Assembly: GCA_023393825.1 (NCBI GenBank)
Contig: JAEXBW010000100.1
Coordinates: forward strand, 1-25,850
Reading direction: 5' to 3'
Length of the DNA stretch: 25,850 nucleotides
Source of the DNA: Elusimicrobiota bacterium
GTDB lineage: Bacteria; Elusimicrobiota; Elusimicrobia; Elusimicrobiales; Elusimicrobiaceae
Shown here: positions 1 through 8,318 of the stretch, piece after piece
How positions within the stretch are numbered: position 1 is the stretch's first letter
Layout of the letters: each line of letters starts with the position of its first letter
The notes under the pieces: model-generated
Told to the model about the DNA's origin: nothing
Seen by the model: the letters and a program-made list of their open reading frames with translations, nothing else
The model's database searches: none
Translations under genes and position numbers: made by a program

Positions 1-1
1 T

Positions 2-373
2 GAACATCTCGGCCTTGATATGAGAGCGGCAAAGGTAGCCGTAGTTACCGAAGCTCTTGCAAAGGAACACTACGCCAATTTGGCGGGAACGCCCTTTTTA
101 GATAATGTGGTGCTGTTTATGCGCGGCACATTTAACGCTATAGAAGACCACCGCGTTTACGCTTTTGTTTATCAGGGCGAAGACGCTATTAATAAAGTAC
201 GCGCGGCAATAGGCGCGACAGACCCTTCCAAAGCGGAACCCTCCACAATACGCGGCGCATTTGGCGCGTTTAAAAACGGCGTTATGCAAAATTGCGTACA
301 CGCTTCAGGCTCTGCTGAGGAAGCGGAAAGAGAAATTGCGCTTTGGTTTAAAGCGGAGGAAGTTTTAAAATGA
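2..373 (+). CDS. ndk: Nucleoside diphosphate kinase (5' end outside window)
   Basis: Transfers the gamma-phosphate from NTPs to NDPs through a phosphohistidine and so balances nucleotide pools in the cytoplasm. The reading frame is open from base 2, so the gene starts upstream; about 123 residues are visible and roughly 20 N-terminal residues (the usual TLxxIKPD strand) are missing compared with the ~140-residue family. Visible family landmarks are the ATDPSKAEPSTIRG segment and the active-site region NCVHASGS, with the catalytic His at codon 94 counted from the internal ATG at base 20. Most family members read NxxHGSDS here, so this copy has HASGS, a mild departure. The stop overlaps the next ATG (ATGA at 370-373), which suggests translational coupling with the hydrolase-like gene. 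Confidence 0.93.
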   Translation, partial: EHLGLDMRAAKVAVVTEALAKEHYANLAGTPFLDNVVLFMRGTFNAIEDHRVYAFVYQGEDAINKVRAAIGATDPSKAEPSTIRGAFGAFKNGVMQNCVHASGSAEEAEREIALWFKAEEVLK

Positions 374-1281
374 AGTTAAAACCCGCTTTCCTTTTATTTT
401 CGCTGCTTTTATCTTCCGCTCCCGTTTTTGCCCAGCAGGCAATAACGCTTACAACGGAAGATAACTGGAAGTTAGCCGCAAATTATTACCCTTCTCAAAA
501 CGGTAAGGCGGTTATACTTTTGCACGATATAGAAAGGAAGAAAGAAGACTTTTCCTCTTTCGCGGCTAAATTGGCGGAATCTAAATACGGCGTTATTGCG
601 CTTGATATGCGCGGCCACGGACAAAGCACAACTTTAGGCGTACAAAAAGATTTTAAAAAAACAGGCACAGATAACGAGTTTAACCAAATGGTGCGCGATG
701 TTAACAGCGCGGTTGCCTTTTTGCAAACAAAAGGCGTCGGCATAGATGATGTTTACCTTTTGGGCGCGGGACTTGGCGCAAACGTGGCGGCAAAGTCTTT
801 AATCTTCAATCAAAACGCGGCTGGTTTAATTTTGCTCACGCCCTCTTTAAAAGCCAGAGATGTGCTGGCAATGAACGGGCTTAAACTTTACAAAAACCCC
901 GTGCTTGTTGCGGTTTCCGCAGAGGACAGAAAAGCCTTTATGGAAGCAAGCTTTATAAGAAACGCGGCCTTTTTATCTTCTGGCGAAGGCAAGGTTACCT
1001 TTTTAACCGCGTACGATAAAAGCGGCGCGGAAATGCTGGATAAATATTTTACTTACAGCGTTTTGCAATGGCTTTATACGCCCGCCTTACCGCAAATAAA
1101 ACCGGACGCGGCGGAAGGGCAGGCCGAGCCTGCGCTTGACCCGATAGCAACACAAGGCGTGCAGGAATTACCTGCGCCAAGCGTATTGCAAGACCAAAAC
1201 CAAGCATCAGTACCGCAGCAGGACGGCGCAAAAGCAACTTCCGTAAAAGTTGTTCCCTCTGACGGTATTACAATATTATAA
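370..1281 (+). CDS. Exported alpha/beta-hydrolase-fold protein lacking the catalytic Ser and His
   Basis: A 303-residue protein with a clear signal peptide (residues 1-21, ending PVFAQ), so periplasmic or exported. Fold landmarks include the HD oxyanion region at 52-53 and DMRGHG at 79-84. The nucleophile elbow at 132-136 reads GAGLG, where active enzymes have GxSxG, so the nucleophile position is Gly134. A candidate acid is Asp186 in SAEDRKAF. The segment where the catalytic His is expected (about 217-222) reads SGAEML. Residues ~237-295 form a Pro/Gln/Ala-rich tail that is probably disordered. The start is supported by GGAGG about 10 nt upstream and the ATGA overlap with ndk. Fold assignment is confident; lack of hydrolase activity is inferred. 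It may be a binding or scaffold protein. Its cotranscription with recycling genes suggests an envelope role but does not prove it. Confidence 0.82.
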   Translation: MKLKPAFLLFSLLLSSAPVFAQQAITLTTEDNWKLAANYYPSQNGKAVILLHDIERKKEDFSSFAAKLAESKYGVIALDMRGHGQSTTLGVQKDFKKTGTDNEFNQMVRDVNSAVAFLQTKGVGIDDVYLLGAGLGANVAAKSLIFNQNAAGLILLTPSLKARDVLAMNGLKLYKNPVLVAVSAEDRKAFMEASFIRNAAFLSSGEGKVTFLTAYDKSGAEMLDKYFTYSVLQWLYTPALPQIKPDAAEGQAEPALDPIATQGVQELPAPSVLQDQNQASVPQQDGAKATSVKVVPSDGITIL

Positions 1282-1295
1282 AAGGCGAATGCTTT

Positions 1296-2183
1296 ATGAA
1301 AAAACAGCTTTTAAGCCCTACGGAACAAATAAATAAAAATACGGCAAACTTAGACAGACTTCCAATCAACAAAATGGTTGACGTTATGTATAAAGAAAGT
1401 ATTTGGGCCGCAACCTGCGTAAATAAAGCCGCCCCCGCCATTGCGCGCGCCGTTAAAGAAGTTGAAGCCGCTTATAAAAGAAATTCCAAAATAATTTTTA
1501 CGGGCGCGGGAACAAGCGGCAGGCTTGGCGTGTTGGAAGCCGTGGAATGCCCGCCTACGTTCAGCGTTCCTTTTACCTTATTTACTCCGCTTATAGCTGG
1601 CGGTAAAAAAGCAATTTTTAAAGCCGTTGAAGGTGCGGAAGATAATGCCGAACTTGGTGCAAAAGACTTTTTGAAAGCCGCAAAAAAAGGCGACATATTA
1701 ATAGGCATCGCCGCCAGCGGCAACACGCCTTATGTACAGGGCGCGCTTGAAGCCGCAAAAAAAGCGGGACACAAAACAATTTTAGTGGCGTGCAACCAAA
1801 ACGCTAACAGGAAAAATGCCGATATTTTTGTATATCTTCCCACAGGCGCGGAAGTGGTATCAGGCTCCACCCGTTTAAAGGCTGGTACCGCCACAAAAAT
1901 TGCGCTTAATATGATAACCACTCTTGCAATGGTGCGTTGCGGAAAAGTTTACAAAAATTATATGGTGGACGTTAAAGCCAGCAATTTAAAACTTAAGGCG
2001 CGCGCCGCCAGACTGATTTGCCAAATAACAGGCGTGGACGAAGATACCGCCCAAACGCTTGCCAAAGAAACAAAATATAATGTTAAAGCTGCCGTGGTAA
2101 TGGTAAAACTCGGCATAGACCAAAGCGAAGCTTTGGCATTGCTTAAAAAACATAAAGGATACTTAAGCAAGATTATAGAATGA
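1296..2183 (+). CDS. murQ: N-acetylmuramic acid 6-phosphate etherase
   Basis: Cleaves the lactyl ether of MurNAc-6-phosphate to give GlcNAc-6-phosphate and D-lactate, a cytoplasmic step in peptidoglycan recycling. The 295 residues match the family length. Residues 70-89 carry the SIS-domain signature GAGTSGRLGVL followed by ECPPTF; Glu84 and Glu115 (in VEGAEDN) correspond by position to the two glutamates reported as important in E. coli MurQ. Other landmarks are GIAASGNTPYV and SGSTRLKAGTATK, the phosphosugar-binding stretch, and KVYKNYMVDV. The upstream Shine-Dalgarno is weak (AAGG). The gene follows the hydrolase by 14 nt and its stop overlaps the anmK start (ATGA, 2180-2183), placing the two consecutive pathway enzymes in one translationally coupled pair. 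Confidence 0.95.
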   Translation: MKKQLLSPTEQINKNTANLDRLPINKMVDVMYKESIWAATCVNKAAPAIARAVKEVEAAYKRNSKIIFTGAGTSGRLGVLEAVECPPTFSVPFTLFTPLIAGGKKAIFKAVEGAEDNAELGAKDFLKAAKKGDILIGIAASGNTPYVQGALEAAKKAGHKTILVACNQNANRKNADIFVYLPTGAEVVSGSTRLKAGTATKIALNMITTLAMVRCGKVYKNYMVDVKASNLKLKARAARLICQITGVDEDTAQTLAKETKYNVKAAVVMVKLGIDQSEALALLKKHKGYLSKIIE

Positions 2184-3274
2184 CAAAAAAAACAAACCTC
2201 GCTCTGGGACTTATGAGCGGCACCTCCGCCGACGGACTGACAGTGTGCCTGTTTGATGTGCCCCAAAAAAAGGTTGTTTGTTTTAAAAATTACCGCTACT
2301 CCAAAACTCTCCAAAATAAAATATTAAACGCAGTAAATTACACAACGCCTCAACTCTCTTACCTTAACTTTGAGCTTGGCCGTATGTACGCGCAAAAGGT
2401 AAAACAATTTTTAAAAGAATTTAAAATAAACGCAAAAGATATTGCGGTAATAGGCTCGCACGGGCAAACGGTTTTCCACAACCCGAGCGCAAAAATACCA
2501 AACACTTTACAGATAGGCGAAGGCGCTTTTTTGGCGCAGGAAGTTAAAATCCCCGTCGTGTGCAACTTCCGCCCCGCAGATATGGCGGCAGGCGGCAGCG
2601 GCGCGCCTTTAATACCCGCGTTTGATAGTTTCCTCTTTGGGCAAAAGCACCCCGCAATGCTGCTTAATATAGGCGGTATTTCCAATGTCGCGCTGACGGG
2701 TAAAAACATAAAAACTTTCGGCTATGATATCGGCCCGGGTAATGTAATGATAGACGCGGCTGTTACCTTGTTAAGCAAAGGCAAAAAAACATTTGATAAA
2801 GACGGCGCGCTTGCCGCCAAACATAAACCAGACACAAAAAAAGCCAATGAACTTTTAAAGTTTTTTAGCACTCGTAACACTCCGATTTCCTTGGAAAGAA
2901 GCGTGTTCGCGGAAGGCTTTATAAACAAATATTTCCCGCAAATTAAGCAGGAAGATATTGCAACAATAACATATCTTACCGCACTTGTTATTGCAACTTC
3001 CCTTAAAAAATTTATATTAAGTAAGTATAGGGCAAAAAGCTTAATAGTTTCGGGCGGCGGGGTTTATAACAAAAATCTTATGCTGCATTTGGCGGAACTG
3101 TTAAAAGAAGTTAAAGTTATCAGCCTTAAAGAAGCAGGCCTGCACCCTATGGCAAAAGAAGCCGCCGCATTTGCCTATTTTGCTTGGTGTACAATAAATA
3201 AAATACCGTGCAGCTGCCCGCAGGCAACGGGCGCAAAACGCAAAGTGATTTTGGGCAATATAATATTACCATGA
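2180..3274 (+). CDS. anmK: Anhydro-N-acetylmuramic acid kinase
   Basis: Opens the 1,6-anhydro ring of anhydroMurNAc with ATP and water, giving MurNAc-6-phosphate, the substrate of the neighbouring MurQ. The 364 residues equal the usual family length. Visible landmarks: the N-terminal nucleotide-binding motif LMSGTSADG (11-19), GSHGQTVFHNP, LQIGEGAFLA, NIGGISNVAL, YDIGPGN and, near the C-terminus, the SGGGVYNKNLM stretch, all typical of AnmK in the ASKHA kinase superfamily. The start overlaps the murQ stop and has no Shine-Dalgarno of its own, so it probably depends on coupling. Its stop overlaps the nagZ ATG at 3271-3274. Confidence 0.96.
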   Translation: MTKKTNLALGLMSGTSADGLTVCLFDVPQKKVVCFKNYRYSKTLQNKILNAVNYTTPQLSYLNFELGRMYAQKVKQFLKEFKINAKDIAVIGSHGQTVFHNPSAKIPNTLQIGEGAFLAQEVKIPVVCNFRPADMAAGGSGAPLIPAFDSFLFGQKHPAMLLNIGGISNVALTGKNIKTFGYDIGPGNVMIDAAVTLLSKGKKTFDKDGALAAKHKPDTKKANELLKFFSTRNTPISLERSVFAEGFINKYFPQIKQEDIATITYLTALVIATSLKKFILSKYRAKSLIVSGGGVYNKNLMLHLAELLKEVKVISLKEAGLHPMAKEAAAFAYFAWCTINKIPCSCPQATGAKRKVILGNIILP

Positions 3275-4695
3275 ATATAAACCGCATAATACACCCCGGC
3301 TTTTGGTTTGGCAAAAGCGACATAAAGGAAGCCATAGAACTTGCTAAGGCGGGCGTGGGCGGTTTTTGCATTTACTTTGGCACAAGGCAAGATGTTTTGG
3401 AACTTACCAAAACACTGCAGGCGCATGCCCCGCGCAAACTTTTAATAAGCGCAGATTATGAATACGGCCTCGGCCGCTGGCTTAAAGATGCTCCGCTTTT
3501 GCCTTCCAATATATCTTTGGGTGCGGCGGGCAACCCCGATTTTGCTTATAAGAAAGGTTATATAACCGCCTGTCAGGCGCGCACCTTGGGCGTTAACTGG
3601 GTGTTTGCGCCCGTGGTGGACCTTGCCGATACTCCGCAAAACCCTATCGTAAACACACGCTCTTTTGGCGCGGACCCTAAACTGGTTTCCAAACTTGCGC
3701 GCGCTTTTATGTTGGGGCTGGAAGACGGCGGCTGCCTTAATACTTTAAAGCATTTCCCCGGCCACGGCAGCACGCAAAAAGATTCCCATTTAACATTGCC
3801 CGCAATCAACAAAACTTTGGCGGAGTTGGAAAGCCACGAACTTATCCCGTATCGCGATCTTATAACAAAAGCAGATTCAATTATGGTGGCGCATCTTAAA
3901 ATAAATTCTTGGGATTCTTCCGCCCCTACATCATTTTCTCACAAAGTTATAACGGATTACCTTAGAAAGAAAATGCACTATAAAGGCCTTATAATAACCG
4001 ACGCTCTTGTGATGAAAGCGACTGGCGGCCTTAACCCCGTTGACGCTTTTAAGGCGGGCGCGGATATATTGCTTTGCCCCGATAATCCCTTAGAACTTAT
4101 AAAAACGCTTAAGCAGGAAATAGAAAAAGATAAAACATTAGTTTCGCGCGCGGTGGAAGCGATAAGCGCGCAGGAAATGCTTTTAGCCAAACTTAATGCC
4201 ATAAACGATATACCCTGCAAAGACCCTTGGGCTAATGAATGTTTGTCCCAAACCGCGGCAGAAAGCGGTATAGCTTCCCTCGGCAATAATGCTGTTTTTG
4301 AAAAGGGCGATACGGTGTACTATTTGGAGCCTGATATTTACCCCGCGACAGATTTTAAAGCAAATGCCCTGCTGGCAAGACTTAAAGAAAACGGTATTAA
4401 CATACTACCTTATGACTGGAAGCTTGTGGATAATCTTATTATATCCACCTTCTCAAACTATGCGGCCTTCAGCGGACATATAAACTTTACCGCAGAGCAA
4501 AAAGAACTTGTACAAAAAGCTGTTGCGGCGGCGCAAAAATCCGCTTTAATAAGTTTTGGCAGCCCTTTTGTTAATTTAGGTATTTCCAACTTAGACAGGT
4601 TTTTAATGGCAGGCACGCAGACCGATATTTACCAAACAGTCTGCGCCGATATTTTAACGGGCAAAGCCAAAGCAAAAGGACAAATGCCCGTATAA
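3271..4695 (+). CDS. nagZ: Family 3 glycoside hydrolase, beta-N-acetylhexosaminidase (NagZ-like) with C-terminal extension
   Basis: Predicted to remove GlcNAc from GlcNAc-anhydroMurNAc (peptides), feeding AnmK and MurQ. The NagZ-type GH3 signature KHFPGHG is at 160-166, followed by D171 and H173 (the Asp/His acid-base pair of NagZ enzymes), and the likely nucleophile is Asp244 in IITDALVMKA. No signal peptide is present, so it should be cytoplasmic, as in classic recycling. At 474 residues it is about 130 longer than single-domain NagZ; the extra C-terminal part (after ~340) looks like a degenerate GH3 second domain. I chose the ATG at 3271 because it gives the ATGA overlap with anmK and starts just before the conserved barrel; an in-frame ATG at 3208 would add 21 unlikely residues. 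There is no Shine-Dalgarno, but a TATAAT lies at 3259-3264. Confidence 0.9.
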   Translation: MNINRIIHPGFWFGKSDIKEAIELAKAGVGGFCIYFGTRQDVLELTKTLQAHAPRKLLISADYEYGLGRWLKDAPLLPSNISLGAAGNPDFAYKKGYITACQARTLGVNWVFAPVVDLADTPQNPIVNTRSFGADPKLVSKLARAFMLGLEDGGCLNTLKHFPGHGSTQKDSHLTLPAINKTLAELESHELIPYRDLITKADSIMVAHLKINSWDSSAPTSFSHKVITDYLRKKMHYKGLIITDALVMKATGGLNPVDAFKAGADILLCPDNPLELIKTLKQEIEKDKTLVSRAVEAISAQEMLLAKLNAINDIPCKDPWANECLSQTAAESGIASLGNNAVFEKGDTVYYLEPDIYPATDFKANALLARLKENGINILPYDWKLVDNLIISTFSNYAAFSGHINFTAEQKELVQKAVAAAQKSALISFGSPFVNLGISNLDRFLMAGTQTDIYQTVCADILTGKAKAKGQMPV

Positions 4696-4730
4696 CCGCG
4701 TAAATCCTGAAGAACACCCCCTCTTTTTAG

Positions 4731-4742
4731 TAAAATATATAT
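4731..4742 (+). promoter_or_regulatory. Candidate -10 element directly before ispH (leaderless start)
   Basis: TAAAAT at 4731-4736 ends 7 nt before the ATG at 4743, so transcription would start at about the A of the start codon. There is no Shine-Dalgarno in the 47-nt gap after nagZ, and no convincing -35. Confidence 0.4.
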
Positions 4743-6431
4743 ATGACAGATAAAGACCAAGGCGTAACCGTTGCCGCGGGTGCGGGCTTTTGCCCCGGAG
4801 TTAAAAAAGCCATAGACTGCGTTTTGGAGCTTGAAGCCGCAGGTAAAAAACCCGTATACACCATCGGCCCGCTTATACACAACAAGCAGGTAACGGATTC
4901 TTTAGAAACCAAAGGCATAACCGCAATAGAAACTTTAGACCAGGCAAAAGATAAAAACGGCGTGCTTGTAATTCGCGCGCACGGCATTACGCCCGACTTT
5001 CAAAAAGAAGTGGAAGCGCAGGGTATGAAGGTTATAGACTCCACCTGCCCTCTGGTAAAAAAAGTCCATAATGTTATAGCGCAGTACGCACAGCAAGGTT
5101 ATGACACGGTTATCGTTGGCGACGCGGGCCATGCGGAAGTAACAGGCCTTTTAGGCTACACGCAAGGCAAGGGCTGCGTTGTAGCGGACGCGGCGGAAGC
5201 GCAAAAATTACCCCCTTTTAAAAAAGTTAATATAGTGGCGCAAACCACGCAGAAAGAAGAAACCTTTTACGCCGTTGCGGAAATTATAAAAAGCAAAGCC
5301 GAAGTTTGCGAAATTTCAAATACAATCTGCCAACCCACAAAACAACGCCAAAAAGAAACTTTGGAAATGGCTAAAAATGCCGACCTTGTTATAGTTGTAG
5401 GCGGCAGACACAGCGCAAATACTGCGCGCTTGGCCAAACTTTGCGGAGAGCTTTGCAAAAAAGTTATCCACGTGGAAAATGAAGAGGAAATTAATAGGGA
5501 AGACGTACTTTCCCCCAAAAAGATTTTTATAACCGCTGGCGCGTCCACCCCCAACTGGGTTATTGATAATGTTTCCACAAAGGTTAAAAATTTAAGGAAA
5601 GAAAATAAATCTTTCTCTTCCGCGCTGGATAATATTTGGGCTTTTATAATAAAAAGTTCTATATTTACATCATTCGCCGCGGTATCTTTAACCTATGTAA
5701 GTTTAAAGTTGCAAGGCTCAAAGAGCGACCCTTACTTATATGTTTTAAGTTTCCTTTTTATACTTTGCCTTACGCTTACAAACAAGGGTAAAAGCGAAGG
5801 TTATTTTTACAACACAAAACCTTTTTATACCGTAACGGCAATTTGCGCAACTTTAGCGGCAATAATAGCGTTTAAATATAATGCGGCGGTTTATGTTCCC
5901 ACATTATTCTTTTTGACGCTGGGCATAATATACCCGTTCCGCCACAAGTTTAAACACTTTGCAAGCTTGCCGGGGACAAAAGATATTTTGACGGCTTTAG
6001 GCTGGTGTTTTGTGTGTGTTTATGTTCCCGCCGCCGCGCAGGGTATGCTGCTTAGAAAGGCTGTTTGGTTCGCCTTTGCTTATGGCACATTACTGGTTTT
6101 TATCCGCTCGGTAATATTAAATATGGGTACTGAATATAAAGATATAATACTTGGCAAGGAAAGTTTTTATAAAGCCTTCGGCATAACAAAAACAAAGATA
6201 GCCATATCCGCCATAGTGCTTGCGCTTACGGCGGTATTAATAAAATTGCTTTTGATGGGTTGGAAGGTTAAATTAGTTTCAGTATTACTTTTGGGCCATG
6301 TTTATACGGTGGCAACAGCGGTTTATTTTTACTCCCGCAAAGTGCCGCGCAACACGGCAAACGAAACTATTATAGACGGTCAATTTTATTTACTTGCCGC
6401 ACTTTCTTATATAGCCGTAAATTTATTGTAA
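4743..6431 (+). CDS. ispH: 4-hydroxy-3-methylbut-2-enyl diphosphate reductase (IspH) fused to a polytopic UbiA-like membrane domain
   Basis: Residues 8-285 are a complete IspH, the last enzyme of the MEP isoprenoid pathway, which reduces HMBPP to IPP and DMAPP with a 4Fe-4S cluster. The three cluster cysteines are Cys17 (GFCPGV), Cys102 (DSTCPLV) and Cys196 (NTICQPT). Substrate residues include His46, His80, His130 and Glu132 (GHAEV), with HSANT at 223-227 and TAGASTP at 264-270. From about 296 to 562 the protein is a hydrophobic domain with about eight membrane segments. It resembles the UbiA prenyltransferase superfamily (GTKDILTALGW at 411-421; IRSVILNM then GKESF at 454-475), but only one of three expected Asp residues of the second motif remains (Asp467) and the first motif is absent. 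IspH identity is certain; the tail assignment is tentative. Pfk follows 10 nt later. Confidence 0.92.
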   Translation: MTDKDQGVTVAAGAGFCPGVKKAIDCVLELEAAGKKPVYTIGPLIHNKQVTDSLETKGITAIETLDQAKDKNGVLVIRAHGITPDFQKEVEAQGMKVIDSTCPLVKKVHNVIAQYAQQGYDTVIVGDAGHAEVTGLLGYTQGKGCVVADAAEAQKLPPFKKVNIVAQTTQKEETFYAVAEIIKSKAEVCEISNTICQPTKQRQKETLEMAKNADLVIVVGGRHSANTARLAKLCGELCKKVIHVENEEEINREDVLSPKKIFITAGASTPNWVIDNVSTKVKNLRKENKSFSSALDNIWAFIIKSSIFTSFAAVSLTYVSLKLQGSKSDPYLYVLSFLFILCLTLTNKGKSEGYFYNTKPFYTVTAICATLAAIIAFKYNAAVYVPTLFFLTLGIIYPFRHKFKHFASLPGTKDILTALGWCFVCVYVPAAAQGMLLRKAVWFAFAYGTLLVFIRSVILNMGTEYKDIILGKESFYKAFGITKTKIAISAIVLALTAVLIKLLLMGWKVKLVSVLLLGHVYTVATAVYFYSRKVPRNTANETIIDGQFYLLAALSYIAVNLL

Positions 6432-6441
6432 GGAGCAAAGA

Positions 6442-7542
6442 ATGAAACTCAGAAGAATAGGCGTACTTACCGCTGGCGGGGACTGCCCCGGATTAAACGC
6501 CGTTGTACGCGGTGTGGCCAAACACGCCCTTAAAAACGGTATAGAAGTATTGGGGTTTAAAAACGGTTTTGACGGACTTGTAAGAAACCAGTTTATAGAA
6601 TTAGATGATAAAGCCGTATCGGGCATATTAACGCGCGGCGGCACAATACTGGGTACAAGCAATATAGCCAATCCTTTTAAATATACTTTACCGCCCTTAG
6701 GCTCTGTAGAAGAACCTAAAGATGTTTCAAGCGCGGTATTACACACGATAAAGGTAAACAAACTTGACGCGATTGTAACCATAGGCGGGGACGGCACATT
6801 ATCAATGTCCCAAAAGTTTATAGAGATGGGCGTGCCGATAGTAGGCGTACCCAAAACTATTGATAACGACCTTTCCGCGACAGATTTTACTTTCGGCTTT
6901 GATTCCGCTTTAAGCATAGCCACCGAAGCGGTTGACAGAATACACACCACGGCGGAGTCCCACCACCGCGTGATGATACTTGAAACTATGGGCCGTTACG
7001 CGGGCTGGATTGCCCTGCGTGCGTGCATAGCCGGCGGCGGAGACGTCTGCCTTATACCGGAAATACCTTACAGCGACGAAGCTATCATTGAAGCTATAGA
7101 AAGCAGACAGCTTAAAGGAAAAACCTTCAGCATAATAGTAGCCGCTGAGGGCGCAGTAAACGAAAAGGGCGAAATGGCGGTACAAAAAACCGTCGCTTCC
7201 TCCACAGACCCCATAAGGCTCGGCGGCATAAGCAGCCGCATAGCCGCTATGTTGGAAGAAAAGCTTCAGGTAGAATGCCGCGTAGTGGTATTAGGCCACT
7301 TACAGCGCGGCGGCACGCCCACTGCTTTTGACAGATGGCTTTCCACCCGTTTCGGCACGGAAGCCGTTGAACTTTTGCTGCAAGGCAAAACAGGATATAT
7401 GGTGGCCCTGCGCGGTACGGATATTGTAAGCGTACCCATAAAAGACGCAGTAGCGCAGTTAAAGCGCGTAGACCCCAAAGGCGAAGAAGTCCGCACCGCG
7501 TTAAACGTGGGAACAAGCTTCGGCTCGCCCATAATAGGATAA
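6442..7542 (+). CDS. pfkA: 6-phosphofructokinase, group III-like (Gly/Lys signature)
   Basis: Phosphorylates fructose-6-phosphate to fructose-1,6-bisphosphate in glycolysis. Landmarks: LTAGGDCPGLNA (9-20), GGDGTL (115-120), PKTIDNDL (137-144) with Asp141 as the catalytic base, ETMGRYAGW (181-189) and PEIPY (206-210). The residue equivalent to E. coli Gly104 is Gly118, which favours ATP; the residue equivalent to E. coli Gly124 is Lys138, which is typical of pyrophosphate-dependent enzymes. This Gly/Lys combination is known from the group III enzymes such as actinobacterial ATP-PFKs, so ATP is the more likely donor, though this needs testing. Length 366 residues fits that group. A good Shine-Dalgarno (AGGAG) lies before the ATG. 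It sits 10 nt after ispH and 4 nt before rlmB, in one operon. Confidence 0.94.
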   Translation: MKLRRIGVLTAGGDCPGLNAVVRGVAKHALKNGIEVLGFKNGFDGLVRNQFIELDDKAVSGILTRGGTILGTSNIANPFKYTLPPLGSVEEPKDVSSAVLHTIKVNKLDAIVTIGGDGTLSMSQKFIEMGVPIVGVPKTIDNDLSATDFTFGFDSALSIATEAVDRIHTTAESHHRVMILETMGRYAGWIALRACIAGGGDVCLIPEIPYSDEAIIEAIESRQLKGKTFSIIVAAEGAVNEKGEMAVQKTVASSTDPIRLGGISSRIAAMLEEKLQVECRVVVLGHLQRGGTPTAFDRWLSTRFGTEAVELLLQGKTGYMVALRGTDIVSVPIKDAVAQLKRVDPKGEEVRTALNVGTSFGSPIIG

Positions 7543-7546
7543 AAAA

Positions 7547-8302
7547 ATGGAAAGAATAGAAAAAGGCGAACTTATTTTTGGTATACACCCGATAAGAGAA
7601 ATATTAAAAAGCCGCAAGCGTCAGGTTTTACAGCTTTATATAATAGAAAACAAAGCCGTAAACAGACAGGTGGAAGAAGTTATCCGCCTTGCAAAAACAA
7701 ATAACGTAAAAATTAAAAGCATTGAAGAACGCCTTATGGATAATCTTACCAACGGCGCAAATCACCAAGGCGTTGTTGCGCGTGTGGAACCGCTTAAAAC
7801 AATGCGCCTTACCAATGCTATCTTTGAAGTCGCGGGAAATAAAAAAGAACTCTGGCTTGCTATTGACGAAGTTACAGACCCGCAAAATTTAGGCTCTATG
7901 TTAAGAAGCGCGGCCTGCTTAGGTTTTAGCACGGTAATCTTGCCGCAAAGACGCACAGTTGGCATAACCGCCACCGTGCATAAAGTTGCCTGCGGCGCCT
8001 TGGAAACCTTAAGGATTGTTGAAGTTACCAACCTTAACACCGCCCTCTTAGACCTTAAGGACGAAGGCTTTTGGATTTATGGCGCGGATATGGAAGGCAA
8101 AAACATACAACAGGTTGACTATGCCTACCCCGCCGTTCTTGTAATAGGATCTGAAGGCACAGGCGTAAGAGAAAAGACAAAAGAACACTGCGACGAGGTT
8201 GTAAGCATTCCTCAGCAGGGCGGAGTAAGCAGCTTAAACGCGTCTTCCGCCGCGGCGATTATAATGTACGATATGTACAGCAAATCACTGCCCAAGAAAT
8301 AA
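7547..8302 (+). CDS. rlmB: 23S rRNA (guanosine-2'-O)-methyltransferase, TrmH/SpoU family (RlmB-like)
   Basis: A SAM-dependent 2'-O-ribose methyltransferase of the SPOUT superfamily, most like RlmB, which in E. coli modifies G2251 of 23S rRNA. The N-terminal ~85 residues form the L30e-like RNA-binding domain, with the typical start FGIHPIREIL. The SPOUT knot follows with motif 1 DPQNLGSMLRSA, motif 2 VIGSEGTGVR and motif 3 IPQQGGVSSLNASSAAAI (usually SLNVSVA). Length 251 residues is standard. AGGA precedes the start, 4 nt after pfkA. Exact target site cannot be told from sequence; other family members such as TrmH-type paralogues are possible. The gene ends just before a strong terminator. Confidence 0.88.
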   Translation: MERIEKGELIFGIHPIREILKSRKRQVLQLYIIENKAVNRQVEEVIRLAKTNNVKIKSIEERLMDNLTNGANHQGVVARVEPLKTMRLTNAIFEVAGNKKELWLAIDEVTDPQNLGSMLRSAACLGFSTVILPQRRTVGITATVHKVACGALETLRIVEVTNLNTALLDLKDEGFWIYGADMEGKNIQQVDYAYPAVLVIGSEGTGVREKTKEHCDEVVSIPQQGGVSSLNASSAAAIIMYDMYSKSLPKK

Positions 8303-8318
8303 GCTTTAAAAGACAAAC

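Noticed and set aside
3208..3270. Earlier in-frame start for nagZ
   Set aside because: It would add 21 residues read through the anmK 3' end with no barrel homology; the ATG at 3271 fits the ATGA overlap seen in the rest of the operon.
6423..6950. Long minus-strand open frame opposite pfkA
   Set aside because: A shadow of the pfkA codon pattern; no ribosome site and no protein family resemblance.
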